A DNA stretch of 64,000 nt from DASWNP01 sp036399175 (GCA_036399175.1 DASWNP010000006.1:110959-174958); one strand, 5' to 3'; shown: positions 26,195 through 34,699, numbered from the stretch's first letter. Notes: generated from the letters alone by a model not told the origin. Numbers and translations: made by a program.

Positions 26195-27208
26195 TCAAAG
26201 CAGCTTCCAGACGCGCTCGCCCAGAGGCTCCTCGGCGCACTCGCCCAAGCCCCACGTCTCGGGGTTCGTGTAGGGAAGATTCTCCCAGTACTTGAAAGAA
26301 TCACCGTGCGAGACGCTGCCGGAAGAGACCGAAGAGGTTTGATGATAGAGATGATAATGAAAGCCCACGTGGGCGGGCTTGCCGCCAAGCTCTAACAACT
26401 GCAAAAGCCCGCGCCCGTCGCAGTTGACTCGCGAATCCTTCATCGACTCGTCGTAGCCGCGCGCACGGTGCCAGAGGTCTCGGTGAGCGAGCGTGAAATC
26501 GCCGCACCCGTAGGTGAGCATCTGCCGCCAGCCGTAGCGGTATTCGATGACGTTCGCGGGGTCTCGCAGGTACTTTTGCGTGGGCTCGCTTCCGTCCCAG
26601 CGAAGCTCTATGCGGCGCGTGCGAAAGACGAGGCTCGGGTCGAGAAGACGGGAGATGCGGCCGACGTTTTCGTCCCAGAGAATGTCGGCGTTGGTGCCGC
26701 AGATGTATTCTGACTGTGCGCGGCGGATGGCGACGTTCTTGGCTAAATATTCCATGACGGGCATACGCGAGCTGCCGCAGACGCGCGCGTGAATCTCCGG
26801 CGGCACGACGTAGACGCGCAGGTTAGGATAGTCTCGCGCCAGGTCGTGCGCGAGCAGAGGGCGGTCTGGAAGCGGATTCCATTCGACGAAAATCACCTCG
26901 TCGCACAAAACGCGCGTGTTCCACTCGATGACGGCGCGGATGCGCGCCTCGTTGTCGGCGACGTAGTCGTCGTTTCTTCCGGCGAAGACGGCGCACACGG
27001 TCGGCTTGCGCAGGTATGAGCGCAGGGTGAGGCCGCTCTTCAAAGCAACCGGCGCGAGGCTGCGCAGGGTTGTTCTGACGCTCGCGGAATCCCTGTAGAG
27101 CATGACGCTCTCGGAGACGGCTCGCCCCAAGCGCCTGCGCAAAGCCCCCGGCATCGCCTTTCTCAAATGCTCACGCACACTCTGACGCTTTCCGAAAACA
27201 ATAGACAT
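26195..27208 (-). CDS. Putative GT-A-like glycosyltransferase of an unrecognised family (paralogue 2)
   Basis: A 337-residue protein clearly related to the one at 16997-17947: FAGRNDDYVADNEARIRAVI, CDEVIFVEWNPLPDRPLLAH, YVVPPEIH, YLAKNVAIRRAQSEYICGTN followed by AD, and LWHRARGYDESM. The basic N-terminal ~60 residues differ. The final part (NPETWGLGECAEEPLGERVW) is also shared with the paralogue (DDWGLGARREVEVAERIW). I infer sugar transfer from context and fold-like motif order; the family is unnamed to me. Confidence 0.68.
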   Translation of the reverse strand: MSIVFGKRQSVREHLRKAMPGALRRRLGRAVSESVMLYRDSASVRTTLRSLAPVALKSGLTLRSYLRKPTVCAVFAGRNDDYVADNEARIRAVIEWNTRVLCDEVIFVEWNPLPDRPLLAHDLARDYPNLRVYVVPPEIHARVCGSSRMPVMEYLAKNVAIRRAQSEYICGTNADILWDENVGRISRLLDPSLVFRTRRIELRWDGSEPTQKYLRDPANVIEYRYGWRQMLTYGCGDFTLAHRDLWHRARGYDESMKDSRVNCDGRGLLQLLELGGKPAHVGFHYHLYHQTSSVSSGSVSHGDSFKYWENLPYTNPETWGLGECAEEPLGERVWKLL

Positions 27209-27259
27209 CGCTCGAACAAAAAAAGCTTTCTTAATCTTTCGCCCCGACTGAAATTCGGC

Positions 27260-28285
27260 TTACGCGTCTCCCCTCGAAGGCAGACGCAGAATGTCTGCCA
27301 GCGCGCGTCTCACGGGTTTCGAGACGACTTCCTCGAACCTCTCTCTCGGCGCGACGGGCGCAACCGCCGCGCAGAAGAACCACTTCAATTTCTCCCGCAT
27401 CGAAGGACTCCAGGCCCCTGCTTTCAGGATTTGCCGCATGCCCTGCACGATGCTTCCGCGCTTCACCTTCTCGATGCCCGCATAGCCTTCGTCAAGAGAG
27501 ATGAGTTGCCTGTTGAGCCTCAACGCTTCCGCGTCTTTGACGGTTCTGTCTATCTTCCTGCGAAGCGACGAAACCGAGTTGAGTATCCTCTGCGAACTCT
27601 GCCCGCTCGTGCTCATGCTGCCGGGATGCCATCGAACGAGCGTCAGCGTGCCATCGGCATCAAGATAGTCGAACCGCGCTCCGCCCTCGGCGCAGCGTAT
27701 CCAGTAGTCCCAGTCCTCAACCGAGTAGAGCCTGGCGTCAAACCCGCCGACCATCTCGACCGTCGCTCTTCTGATTAGCGGCGCGCTGACGACCATTATG
27801 CAGGCTTCAATCAGAGGCAGCAAAACCTCTCTGCCTTGCCCTGCAACTCCCGGCATCCATGCCCTGTCGTCCTCCTTCATCGAGTATCGCCGCTCTTGTG
27901 GTCTGTCAGTCCTGAAGTAGCGGACGCTCCCATAGACGATGCTGGTCTCGGTGTGTCGCTCTAAATGCTCGACGTGGAGTTCGAGCTTTCTCTCTTCGAG
28001 CAGGTCGTCCGAATCGAGGAACTGAACGTACTCGCCCCCGCATTCTTTAATGCCTCTGTTTCTTGAGGCCGCGAGTCCCTGATTCGCCTGACGGTAATAT
28101 TTGATGCGCGCGTCTTTCTCCGCGTAGCTTGCGACGACCTGCGGCGTGTCGTCCGTCGAGCCGTCGTCAACTACGATGCACTCCCAATGTGAGTAGGTCT
28201 GGCGGCGCAGGCTCTCAAGGGTTTGGCCGAGGTATCGGCCATAGTTGTAGGCGGGGACTATGACAGAGACGAGCGGGCTGGTCAT
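27260..28285 (-). CDS. Family 2 glycosyltransferase
   Basis: A 341-residue GT-A enzyme with the full GT2 core: VSVIVPAYNYGRYLGQTLES, CIVVDDGSTDDTPQVV, QGLAASRNRGIKEC and VQFLDSDDLLEERKL (DSDD metal site). VEDWDYWIRCAEGG supplies the ED catalytic-base motif. The ATG has an upstream GGAGAG and overlaps the stop of the preceding gene by four bases. The C-terminal ~100 residues are basic and helical. Confidence 0.9.
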   Translation of the reverse strand: MTSPLVSVIVPAYNYGRYLGQTLESLRRQTYSHWECIVVDDGSTDDTPQVVASYAEKDARIKYYRQANQGLAASRNRGIKECGGEYVQFLDSDDLLEERKLELHVEHLERHTETSIVYGSVRYFRTDRPQERRYSMKEDDRAWMPGVAGQGREVLLPLIEACIMVVSAPLIRRATVEMVGGFDARLYSVEDWDYWIRCAEGGARFDYLDADGTLTLVRWHPGSMSTSGQSSQRILNSVSSLRRKIDRTVKDAEALRLNRQLISLDEGYAGIEKVKRGSIVQGMRQILKAGAWSPSMREKLKWFFCAAVAPVAPRERFEEVVSKPVRRALADILRLPSRGDA

Positions 28286-29187
28286 CGGCTCTCCTTCAAG
28301 GTCGAGAGACCCACGAGCATCCAGCGATTCTTCGTGAACATGCAGTGAGCCACGACGAGCATTGTATTAAACACGTCGGCGTAGCCGTAGCAGTGTCGAA
28401 GCGCCGCCCGGAAAAGCACTCTGTACATGCGCCAGTAGAGCTTTCGCGCCTGACGCGGCGGCATCTTTGGGAAGTGTTTCTGCATGTACATCTCCCAACT
28501 CCCGTAATCCTCCAGCCTGCGCGCGTGAAACAGGGGCTCATGGAGGTGGGCGAACGCACCCAGCATAGCCAACTCGCCCAGCAAGGCAACGTCGGGAGCG
28601 GCGACATTTGTGTAAGGCTGCGACCTCTTCAATGCGCTCGAGCGAATCAGGCCATAGATGGTAAAGGGCGTCGCCAGTCCCCACATGACGGTGCTGAAGC
28701 GCGCGAGGCGATGGACGACGCCGCGCGTATCGAGATAACCGTGAATGGTCTCCATCGGCTGGCCTTCGGCGTCCACCCACATCACCTGCGGGTAAGCTAA
28801 CACGACCGTCTCGTCGTGCAGGAGGACTTCGAGGCAGCGCGAAATGAAAGAGGGTTGCCAGAGGTCGTGACCCGAAGCCCACATGAAGAAGTCGCCCCCG
28901 GCGTGCTGGAGCGCGCGGTTGAAGTTCTCTATGCCGCCGATGTTGGTCTCGTTGCGGAAGTAGCGGACGCGCCCGTCGCGTGCGGCGTAGTCGGCGCAGA
29001 TTTCGGCAGTCCGGTCGGTCGAGGCATTGTCGGAGATAATCAGCTCGAAGTTTTCGTAATCCTGCGCGAGCAGGGAATCGAGCGCGCTCCGGAGAAAACG
29101 CTCTTCGTTATAGACGGGCATGCCGATGGAGACGAGCGGGCGCTCGTCTGCTGCTGCCGCCGCCGGAATGGAAGTCGCGGAAGTCAT
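28282..29187 (-). CDS. Family 2 glycosyltransferase
   Basis: A 301-residue GT2: PLVSIGMPVYNEERFLRSAL, LIISDNASTDRTAEICADYA, GGIENFNRALQHAGGDFFMW. The usual DxD appears as ASGHDLWQ, so the metal site is atypical. The frame extends 55 codons upstream into the preceding gene with unlikely Arg-rich sequence; the ATG at 29187, about 11 bases after that gene's stop, is chosen. It overlaps the next gene by four bases (ATGA). Confidence 0.86.
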   Translation of the reverse strand: MTSATSIPAAAAADERPLVSIGMPVYNEERFLRSALDSLLAQDYENFELIISDNASTDRTAEICADYAARDGRVRYFRNETNIGGIENFNRALQHAGGDFFMWASGHDLWQPSFISRCLEVLLHDETVVLAYPQVMWVDAEGQPMETIHGYLDTRGVVHRLARFSTVMWGLATPFTIYGLIRSSALKRSQPYTNVAAPDVALLGELAMLGAFAHLHEPLFHARRLEDYGSWEMYMQKHFPKMPPRQARKLYWRMYRVLFRAALRHCYGYADVFNTMLVVAHCMFTKNRWMLVGLSTLKESR

Positions 29188-29198
29188 CGACGGATTCT

Positions 29199-29966
29199 TC
29201 AGGGCTTTCGTCTGAGCCACGCGCCCGGCCAGTGTGTGATGTTGCGGGTCAGCTCGCTTTCGTTGAAAGGCCACGCGGGTTGTTCGAGGACGAACTCCGC
29301 GTGTCTTTCGGCGAACTCGGCGGCGGCGGCCGTCGGGTTGTCCCAAGTCCATTCGGCGCGCCCGCGCGGCACGTCCCAGAGGTCTTTCATGCTGCCGTCG
29401 GTCGCCACGATGTAAGAGCCGGGCGTGACGAGCGAGTGGTAAGCTTCCAGTTCTTCGGCGACGTGCTGGCGTGTGTGGTTTGAATCGAGGATGACGAGCA
29501 CGGTCTCGCCGGGTTTGACGAGCGATTGAACGTGCCGGACGACACGGGGCGCTATGGAGCTTCCTTCGACGAGCGTGATGAAGGGAAACAACTCGTGGGC
29601 TTCGATGGCCTCGCGGTTGTGCGGGCGTATCTCGATGTCGATGCCGACGACGCGCCCGCGCTCCAACGCTTTGCAGAGGCTCGCGTAGAAGATGAGAGAG
29701 CCGCCGTGTGCGACGCCGGTTTCGATAATCACGTCGGGGCGCACGCGATAGATTACCTCCTGCGCGCGAATCATGTCTTCGGGAAGCTGTATGACGGGGC
29801 GTCCCATCCAGCTAAAGGTGTAAGGGTATTTCTGATTCCAGCCCACCTTGAGCCATTGCTCTGAAATCAGCTCGAAGGCTTCTTTCGTGTAGAGGTCAAG
29901 CTCAAGGCGCTCGCCGCCCTCTTCGCGCAACAATTTCTTCTCGTCCGTGTCTATCGTCAGTCTCAT
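29199..29966 (-). CDS. CmcI-like (cephalosporin hydroxylase family) methyltransferase
   Basis: A 255-residue protein of the CmcI family, which despite the name contains SAM-dependent methyltransferases. Motifs: WMGRPVIQLPEDMIRAQEVI, DVIIETGVAHGGSLIFYASL (motif I), VVGIDIEIRPHNR and VLVILDSNHTRQHVAEELEAY. The ATG at 29966 follows a near-perfect ribosome site (AGGAGAAGGA) and overlaps the upstream SDR stop by four bases; the frame upstream of it is Arg-rich shadow. Members in polysaccharide loci probably methylate sugars. Confidence 0.86.
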   Translation of the reverse strand: MRLTIDTDEKKLLREEGGERLELDLYTKEAFELISEQWLKVGWNQKYPYTFSWMGRPVIQLPEDMIRAQEVIYRVRPDVIIETGVAHGGSLIFYASLCKALERGRVVGIDIEIRPHNREAIEAHELFPFITLVEGSSIAPRVVRHVQSLVKPGETVLVILDSNHTRQHVAEELEAYHSLVTPGSYIVATDGSMKDLWDVPRGRAEWTWDNPTAAAAEFAERHAEFVLEQPAWPFNESELTRNITHWPGAWLRRKP

Positions 29967-30913
29967 TCCTTCTCCTGAAGCGGCGCGCTCGCCCTCTCTC
30001 TTTCCATCTCGTTTCTCCACCAACGAATCGTCCGTTCCAGTCCCGCGTCGAGGTCGATGCGAGGTCGCCACCCGACCTCGTCTCTCAGTCGGCTGACATC
30101 TGCGACGAGCGTCGGCGGCTCATCCGCCGACGCCGCACGCGCGCCGAGGCGAATCAACTCGCGCCGCCCGAGCTTCTCGCCGATTCTCAAAACGACTTCG
30201 GCCAGCGAGACGCCCTCGCCCGAAGCGACGTTGACCGCTCCTTCCGCCCTTGAGTCGAGCAGAGCGACGAAGGCATCGGCGACATCGGCGACATGCAGAA
30301 AATCGCGCACCTGCCGCCCGTGTGAGCAGAGCGCGGGCTCGTCCTTCAGAAGCGCGCGGACGACCGAGGCGACCAGTCGCTCCGAGTGCTCCTGCTCGCC
30401 GTAGAGAAAGAAGACGTAGCCCCACGCGGCGCTCAAGCCCGCCTGTCGCGCGAAGGCGTCGAGCATGAGATGAAGGGCGCGCTTCGACGCTCCGTAGAGA
30501 GTCGAGGGCGCAAGCGGCGTCTCGGTCTCGAAGAAGCGCCCCGTGTGTCGCCAATCATATTCGGCGCACGTCCCGGCGACGACCGCCCGCCTCCCGCCGC
30601 GCGCCGCGAACCCTTCCAAAAGATTCAGGCTCGCCTGCACCCATCGAAAGTTCTCCGTCGAAGTCCAGTAGAGGCGCGGCGCGGCATACCATGCGAGATG
30701 GAGCAGGTCGGTCGGCTGAGTTTCGTCGAGGAGCGCGGAGAGCTGACGTGCGTCGAGCAAATCCGCCCTGTGCCAGCGCACGCCGTCCCCTGCGTCTTCG
30801 GTCGGCTGAGACTTCGACGAGACGGCGTGGACTTCGTAGCCTCTGGCCTGAAGCGACGCGGGGCAGTGTCGCCCGATAAAACCGCTCGCGCCCGTGATGA
30901 GAACTCTTTTCAT
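29963..30913 (-). CDS. NAD(P)-dependent epimerase/reductase, probably last step of the CDP-sugar set
   Basis: A 316-residue extended SDR: VLITGASGFIGRHC, WYAAPRLYWTS, CAEYDW, LYGASKRALHLML (YxxxK) and FFLYGEQEHSERLV. It lies directly downstream of, and overlapping by four bases, the 3,5-epimerase-like gene, itself next to the C-methyltransferase and the RfbF/RfbG genes. From this order I infer it reduces or epimerises a CDP-4-keto-6-deoxy sugar to finish the pathway. The protein sequence alone does not fix the reaction. Confidence 0.82.
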   Translation of the reverse strand: MKRVLITGASGFIGRHCPASLQARGYEVHAVSSKSQPTEDAGDGVRWHRADLLDARQLSALLDETQPTDLLHLAWYAAPRLYWTSTENFRWVQASLNLLEGFAARGGRRAVVAGTCAEYDWRHTGRFFETETPLAPSTLYGASKRALHLMLDAFARQAGLSAAWGYVFFLYGEQEHSERLVASVVRALLKDEPALCSHGRQVRDFLHVADVADAFVALLDSRAEGAVNVASGEGVSLAEVVLRIGEKLGRRELIRLGARAASADEPPTLVADVSRLRDEVGWRPRIDLDAGLERTIRWWRNEMERERASAPLQEKE

Positions 30914-31443
30914 CCGTCGAAGTCAGGATACTCCCTGTCTCTCGCAATGATAATGCGCTCTTCGGTGGGCGGCCACTCTATCCGGAAAGCGGGGTCGTCC
31001 CAGCGCACGCCGCGCCCGCTCTCCTGAGCGTAGTACTGCGACATCTGGTAGAAGACCTCCGAATCGTCCTCAAGCGTCTGGAAGCCGTGCGCGAAACCTT
31101 CGGGGACGTAGAGCATCAGTCGATTCTCAGCCGATAGCTCAAGGGCGAACCACCGCTTGAAGGTCTCGGAGTCGGGGCGCAGGTCGACGATGCAATCGAA
31201 GACCGCGCCCAGAGTGCAGCGCACGACCTTTGCTTGCGCGTGCGGCGCGGCCTGAAAGTGCATCCCGCGCAGCGTGCCGCGCCTCTTATTGAAAGAGATG
31301 TTGCACTCGACCATTCGTGCGTCGAGCCCCTCGGCCGCAAACTCCCTCGCCGACCAGCTTCGCGCGAAAAATCCACGCTCGTCGCCGAACCTCTCCGGCT
31401 CGACGACGTATGCTCCCTTCAGTTTCGTCTCTTTGAAAATCAT
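30910..31443 (-). CDS. dTDP-4-dehydrorhamnose 3,5-epimerase-family protein (RfbC-like)
   Basis: A 177-residue cupin of the RmlC family, normal length. FGDERGFFARSW and LRGMHFQ (His of the catalytic dyad) are intact, as are VPEGFAHGFQTL, VFYQMSQYY (Tyr acid) and GVRWDDPAFRIEWP. RmlC epimerises C3 and C5 of dTDP-4-keto-6-deoxyglucose. Here it sits with CDP-sugar genes, so its substrate may be a CDP-4-keto-6-deoxy-C-methyl sugar instead; it could also serve the dTDP-rhamnose genes at 37.3-39.3 kb, which lack their own rfbC. A hairpin repeat lies directly upstream of its ATG. Confidence 0.88.
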   Translation of the reverse strand: MIFKETKLKGAYVVEPERFGDERGFFARSWSAREFAAEGLDARMVECNISFNKRRGTLRGMHFQAAPHAQAKVVRCTLGAVFDCIVDLRPDSETFKRWFALELSAENRLMLYVPEGFAHGFQTLEDDSEVFYQMSQYYAQESGRGVRWDDPAFRIEWPPTEERIIIARDREYPDFDG

Positions 31444-31446
31444 GTT

Positions 31447-31543
31447 CGGACGATGGACGATGAACGATAGACGATGGACTGTCGCCAGTTGCGTCGAGGG
31501 CTTAGCTCAATGCTCGCCGTCGTCCATCGTCTATCGTCCGGCT
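31447..31543. repeat. Hairpin repeat of the CGATGGACGATAGAC type
   Basis: The left arm (31447-31481) is built of GATGGAC/GATAGAC-like words; the right arm (31518-31543, CGTCGTCCATCGTCTATCG) is the inverse. It fills the gap between the C-methyltransferase stop and the epimerase-like start, four bases from each. Confidence 0.85.
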
Positions 31544-31544
31544 T

Positions 31545-32942
31545 TCAGATTACCTTCACTTCCGGGATGGGGATGATGAAACGACCTCCGCGCCGACGGT
31601 ACTCGGCCTGCTGCTCAAGAATCTCTTCGGCGAAATTCCACGTCAGGAGCAGCACGTAGTCGGGCATGGCTTCGAGCAGTCGCTCCGGCGCGTGAATGAG
31701 CAGATGAGTGCCCGGCGTGTAGTAACCCTGCTTGACGGTGCTGCGGTCAACGACGAAATCGAGCGTCTCGCGCCCCAGGCCGAAGTAGTTCAAAAGAGTG
31801 CTGCCTTTGGCCGACGCGCCATAGACGGCGATGCTTTTGCCCTGCGCCTTGAGATGGCCTAGAACTCGCAGCAACTCGTCGCGCAGCCGCGAGACCTTCT
31901 TGCCGAACCCCAGATAAAACTGCGCCTCATCGACTCCCCACTCTTTCTCTTCCTCAAGCATCTGCCGGACTGCCGTCGAAACTTCCTCTTCGGCCTCGCC
32001 CTCTCGCGTCATCTTCCCGGCATAGATGCGCAGCGTGCCGCCGTGAATGGAGAGCTTCTCCACGTCGCGGATACGCAGACGATGACGGCGGAAGAGACGT
32101 TCGAGGGCGGTCAGGGAGAAGTAGCAGAGGTGCTCGTGATAGATGGTGTCGAACTCGCAGTGGTCTATCATGTCGCGCACGTAAGGCACTTCGATGACGG
32201 CCACGCCCGTCTCCTTCAAAAGCTGCTCGAAGCCGCCGATCACGCCGTTCAAGTCCGCGACGTGTGCGAGCACGTTGTTGGCGTGAATCACGTCGGCCAG
32301 TCGCCCCTCTTCTTTCAGCCGACGTGCCAGAGCCTCGCCGAAGAAGTCGCAGACGGTCGGGATGCCGCGCTCCTCCTCGGCGATGCGGGCGATGTTGGTA
32401 GCCGGTTCGATGCCGAGCACCGGAACGCCTGCGCGCTTGTAGTATTGCAGAAGGTAGCCGTCGTTGCTGGCAATCTCGACGACGAGGCTCTCAGCCCCGA
32501 GACGCCGTTCGCGCGTGAGACGCGCGGCTGTCTCTTCAGCATGGCGAAGCATCGTGTCGGAGAAGGACGAGAGATAGAAATACTCGCGGAACAGCTTCTC
32601 CGGCGGAACGGTCTCGGTTATCTGCACGAGCGCGCAACGCGGACAGAAGGCGAGTTCGAGCGGGTAGACGGCCTCCGGCTCGTGCAATTGTTCCGCCGTC
32701 AGGAGCGCATTGGCGAGGGGCGTTTGTCCGAGCGAGAGAATCGTCGTCAGCCCACGAGCGCCGCAGGAGCGACAGGAAGCAGACGATGGACGATGGACGA
32801 TGGACGATGGACGATGGACGGCCAACTCGCCAACAGTCTTCAGTCCCGCGACATCTTCCGTGTTTGCAGGTGTCTGTTCTATCACTTGTCGTCTCTCGTC
32901 CATCGTCGATTCGCGGCTCAGCTTCTGTCGTCCATCGTCCAT
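31545..32942 (-). CDS. Sugar C-methyltransferase (TylC3-like), N-terminus overlapping a repeat
   Basis: A protein of up to 465 residues with the architecture of nucleotide-sugar 3-C-methyltransferases: a zinc motif (CRSCGARG ... FCPRCALVQ), SLGQTPLANALL, FYLSSFSDTMLRHAE, a SAM site (VVEIASNDGYLLQYY) and a C-terminal half with YGASAKGSTLLNYFG and YVLLLTWNFAEEIL. These enzymes add a methyl to the carbon next to a 4-keto group. The first ~53 residues are read from a hairpin repeat (repeating HRPSS) and are probably not part of the fold. Candidate starts are the ATG at 32942 (used), the ATG at 32903, or a TTG closer to the zinc motif; none has a clear ribosome site. Confidence 0.85.
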   Translation of the reverse strand: MDDGRQKLSRESTMDERRQVIEQTPANTEDVAGLKTVGELAVHRPSSIVHRPSSASCRSCGARGLTTILSLGQTPLANALLTAEQLHEPEAVYPLELAFCPRCALVQITETVPPEKLFREYFYLSSFSDTMLRHAEETAARLTRERRLGAESLVVEIASNDGYLLQYYKRAGVPVLGIEPATNIARIAEEERGIPTVCDFFGEALARRLKEEGRLADVIHANNVLAHVADLNGVIGGFEQLLKETGVAVIEVPYVRDMIDHCEFDTIYHEHLCYFSLTALERLFRRHRLRIRDVEKLSIHGGTLRIYAGKMTREGEAEEEVSTAVRQMLEEEKEWGVDEAQFYLGFGKKVSRLRDELLRVLGHLKAQGKSIAVYGASAKGSTLLNYFGLGRETLDFVVDRSTVKQGYYTPGTHLLIHAPERLLEAMPDYVLLLTWNFAEEILEQQAEYRRRGGRFIIPIPEVKVI

Positions 32943-32961
32943 CGTCTATCGTCCGTCGTCT
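32783..32961. repeat. Hairpin repeat of the CGATGGACGATAGAC type, inside coding ends
   Basis: The left arm (32783-32820) is five tandem copies of GATGGAC-like words; the right arm (about 32926-32961) is the inverse, with another inverse fragment at 32890-32905. The right arm supplies the last residues (DDGR) and TAG stop of the RfbG gene; the left arm is translated into the N-terminus of the C-methyltransferase frame. Confidence 0.85.
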
Positions 32962-33932
32962 GTTGCAAGGAAAGCTCTGTACCAGTCGATGGTGCGGCGC
33001 AAGCCTTCGTCGAGAGTAAAGAGCGGCTGCCAGCCGAGAAGGTTTCGGGCTTTGGCGGCGCTCAGGTATTGGTGACGTATCTCGTTGGTCGCCTCGTTGC
33101 GCACGTCGGGTTCGAGGTCGGAGTTCATCAGGGCGAGAATCTGTTCGACCAGCTCCAGCACCGTCACCTGAATCTCGTTCGAGAAGTTGAAAGCCTGCCC
33201 GCGAAGCTCTGGATTTTCGGCCAGCCGCTCGGCGAGAATCATGTTGGCGGCTGCGCCGTCCTCAGCATAGAAATAGTCGCGCACGAACTGTCCGTCCGAG
33301 CGAATGACGGGGCTCTGGCCGCGCAGCACCGAGCGAATCGTGCCGGGAACGATGCGATTCCAGTTCAAATCGCCGCCGCCGTAAAAATTTCCGCAGCGCG
33401 TGATAGCCACCGGCAACCCGTAAGTCGCGCCGTAAGCCTGCGCGATGAGGTCGGCGCACGACTTGCTCACGTCGTAAGGGTGTCGTCCCTGCAAGGGCGC
33501 GTCTTCGCTGTAGGGCAGCAGCTCGTGGTCGCCGTAGGCTTTGTCCGACGAAGCGACGACGATTTGTTTGACGAGGGGACTGCGCCTGCACGCTTCGAGA
33601 AGCGCCCACGTTCCGCCGATGTTGGCCTCGAAGGTCGAGACCGGATTGCGATTGGCGATGCCGACGATAGTCTGCGCCGCCAGATGAATCACCGTGTCAA
33701 CCTCGTATTCGCCGAGCACTCGCTCCAAAGTCTCCTGCTCGCACACGTCGCCGCGCACGACGTTCACCCGCTCCAGCAGACGCCCGCGCACAAGCTCCGA
33801 CTGCGGAATCCAATCCCGCACCAGACAGACGACATCCGCGCCCGCTTCCAGCAGACGACGCACGAGCCAGCCCCCTATGAGCCCGGTCGCGCCCGTCACC
33901 AGCGTCGGTCTATCCAACCAGAATCCACTCAT
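32946..33932 (-). CDS. rfbG: CDP-glucose 4,6-dehydratase
   Basis: A 328-residue extended SDR. Motifs: TLVTGATGLIGGWLVRRLLE, VIHLAAQTIVGIANRNP, VASSDKAYGDHELLPYSED (Ser-Asp-Lys active site) and HPYDVSKSCADLIA (YxxxK). These, with the neighbouring glucose-1-phosphate cytidylyltransferase, match RfbG, which makes CDP-4-keto-6-deoxyglucose. The ATG at 33932 overlaps the RfbF stop (ATGA); a TTG two codons earlier is less likely. The last four residues and stop codon come from the adjoining hairpin repeat, so the natural C-terminus has been replaced or slightly extended. Confidence 0.9.
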   Translation of the reverse strand: MSGFWLDRPTLVTGATGLIGGWLVRRLLEAGADVVCLVRDWIPQSELVRGRLLERVNVVRGDVCEQETLERVLGEYEVDTVIHLAAQTIVGIANRNPVSTFEANIGGTWALLEACRRSPLVKQIVVASSDKAYGDHELLPYSEDAPLQGRHPYDVSKSCADLIAQAYGATYGLPVAITRCGNFYGGGDLNWNRIVPGTIRSVLRGQSPVIRSDGQFVRDYFYAEDGAAANMILAERLAENPELRGQAFNFSNEIQVTVLELVEQILALMNSDLEPDVRNEATNEIRHQYLSAAKARNLLGWQPLFTLDEGLRRTIDWYRAFLATDDGR

Positions 33933-34699
33933 TCCCAAACCTTCCAGGGTGCGCGGCGTTCGTGCCAGAGGCTTTCAAGCAGACGCTTGTCGCGCAGGGT
34001 GTCCATGCATTGCCAGAAGTCTTCGTGGCGAAAGGCGGCGAGCTGGCGGTCGGCGGCGAGGTGTTCAAGCGCGTCGGATTCGAGGCTCGTGTCGTCGTCC
34101 TTGAGATAATCAAACAGCGCGGGCTCGAAGACGAGAAAGCCGCCGTTTATCCAGCCTTCGCCGATTTGCGGCTTCTCCGTGAACTCGGCGACGAAATCGC
34201 CGTCGAAGACAAGGCCGCCGAAGCGCGCCGGTGGTCGAACGGCTGTGACGGTGGCGATGCGCCCGTGCGAGCGATGAAACCTGAGCAGCGCTTCCAGGTT
34301 GACGTTGCAGACGCCGTCGCCGTAAGTGACCATGAAGGTCGAGTCCTTGAGCGAGGGTTCGAGTCGCTTGATGCGCCCGCCCGTGTTCGTCTCCTGCCCT
34401 GTGTTCTTGAGGTGCACAATCCAGTCTTCGCAATCGCTGTCCTGCGCTTCGACCGCGCCGCGCGAGAGGTCTACGGTCATGTTGCCGCTCAGCGAGCAGT
34501 AGTCGAGAAAAAAACGCTTGATGACTTCGCCCCTGTAGCCGAGCGCGATGAAGAACTCTTTGAAGCCGTGATGGGCGTAGTGCTTCATAATGTGCCAGAG
34601 GATGGGACGCCCGCCAATCTCAATCATCGGCTTGGGCTTCAGCTCCGTCTCTTCGGCGAGGCGCGTCCCGAGTCCACCGGCGAGGATGACGACCTTCAT
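33929..34699 (-). CDS. rfbF: Glucose-1-phosphate cytidylyltransferase
   Basis: A 256-residue nucleotidyltransferase, usual RfbF length. It begins VVILAGGLGTRLAEETELKP with KPMIEIGGRPILWHIMKHYA, the signature distinguishing RfbF from RmlA, then FIALGYRGEVIKRFFLDY, MVTYGDGVCNV (metal site) and INGGFLVFEP. It converts glucose 1-phosphate and CTP to CDP-glucose, feeding RfbG. The ATG has GGAGG at a good distance and overlaps the ABC ATPase stop by four bases. Confidence 0.94.
   Translation of the reverse strand: MKVVILAGGLGTRLAEETELKPKPMIEIGGRPILWHIMKHYAHHGFKEFFIALGYRGEVIKRFFLDYCSLSGNMTVDLSRGAVEAQDSDCEDWIVHLKNTGQETNTGGRIKRLEPSLKDSTFMVTYGDGVCNVNLEALLRFHRSHGRIATVTAVRPPARFGGLVFDGDFVAEFTEKPQIGEGWINGGFLVFEPALFDYLKDDDTSLESDALEHLAADRQLAAFRHEDFWQCMDTLRDKRLLESLWHERRAPWKVWE

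Noticed and set aside
29966..30071. Longer start for the CmcI-like gene
   Set aside because: The extra residues are Arg/Gly-rich shadow of the upstream gene; the ATG at 29966 has a near-perfect ribosome site.
32783..32820. Tandem GATGGAC words that could look like a CRISPR array
   Set aside because: Unit length is ~7 bases with no spacers; it is one arm of a hairpin repeat.
32043..34109. Long plus-strand open frame (688 codons) opposite the C-methyltransferase, rfbG and rfbF genes
   Set aside because: It crosses three real genes and a repeat, and has no recognisable domain.
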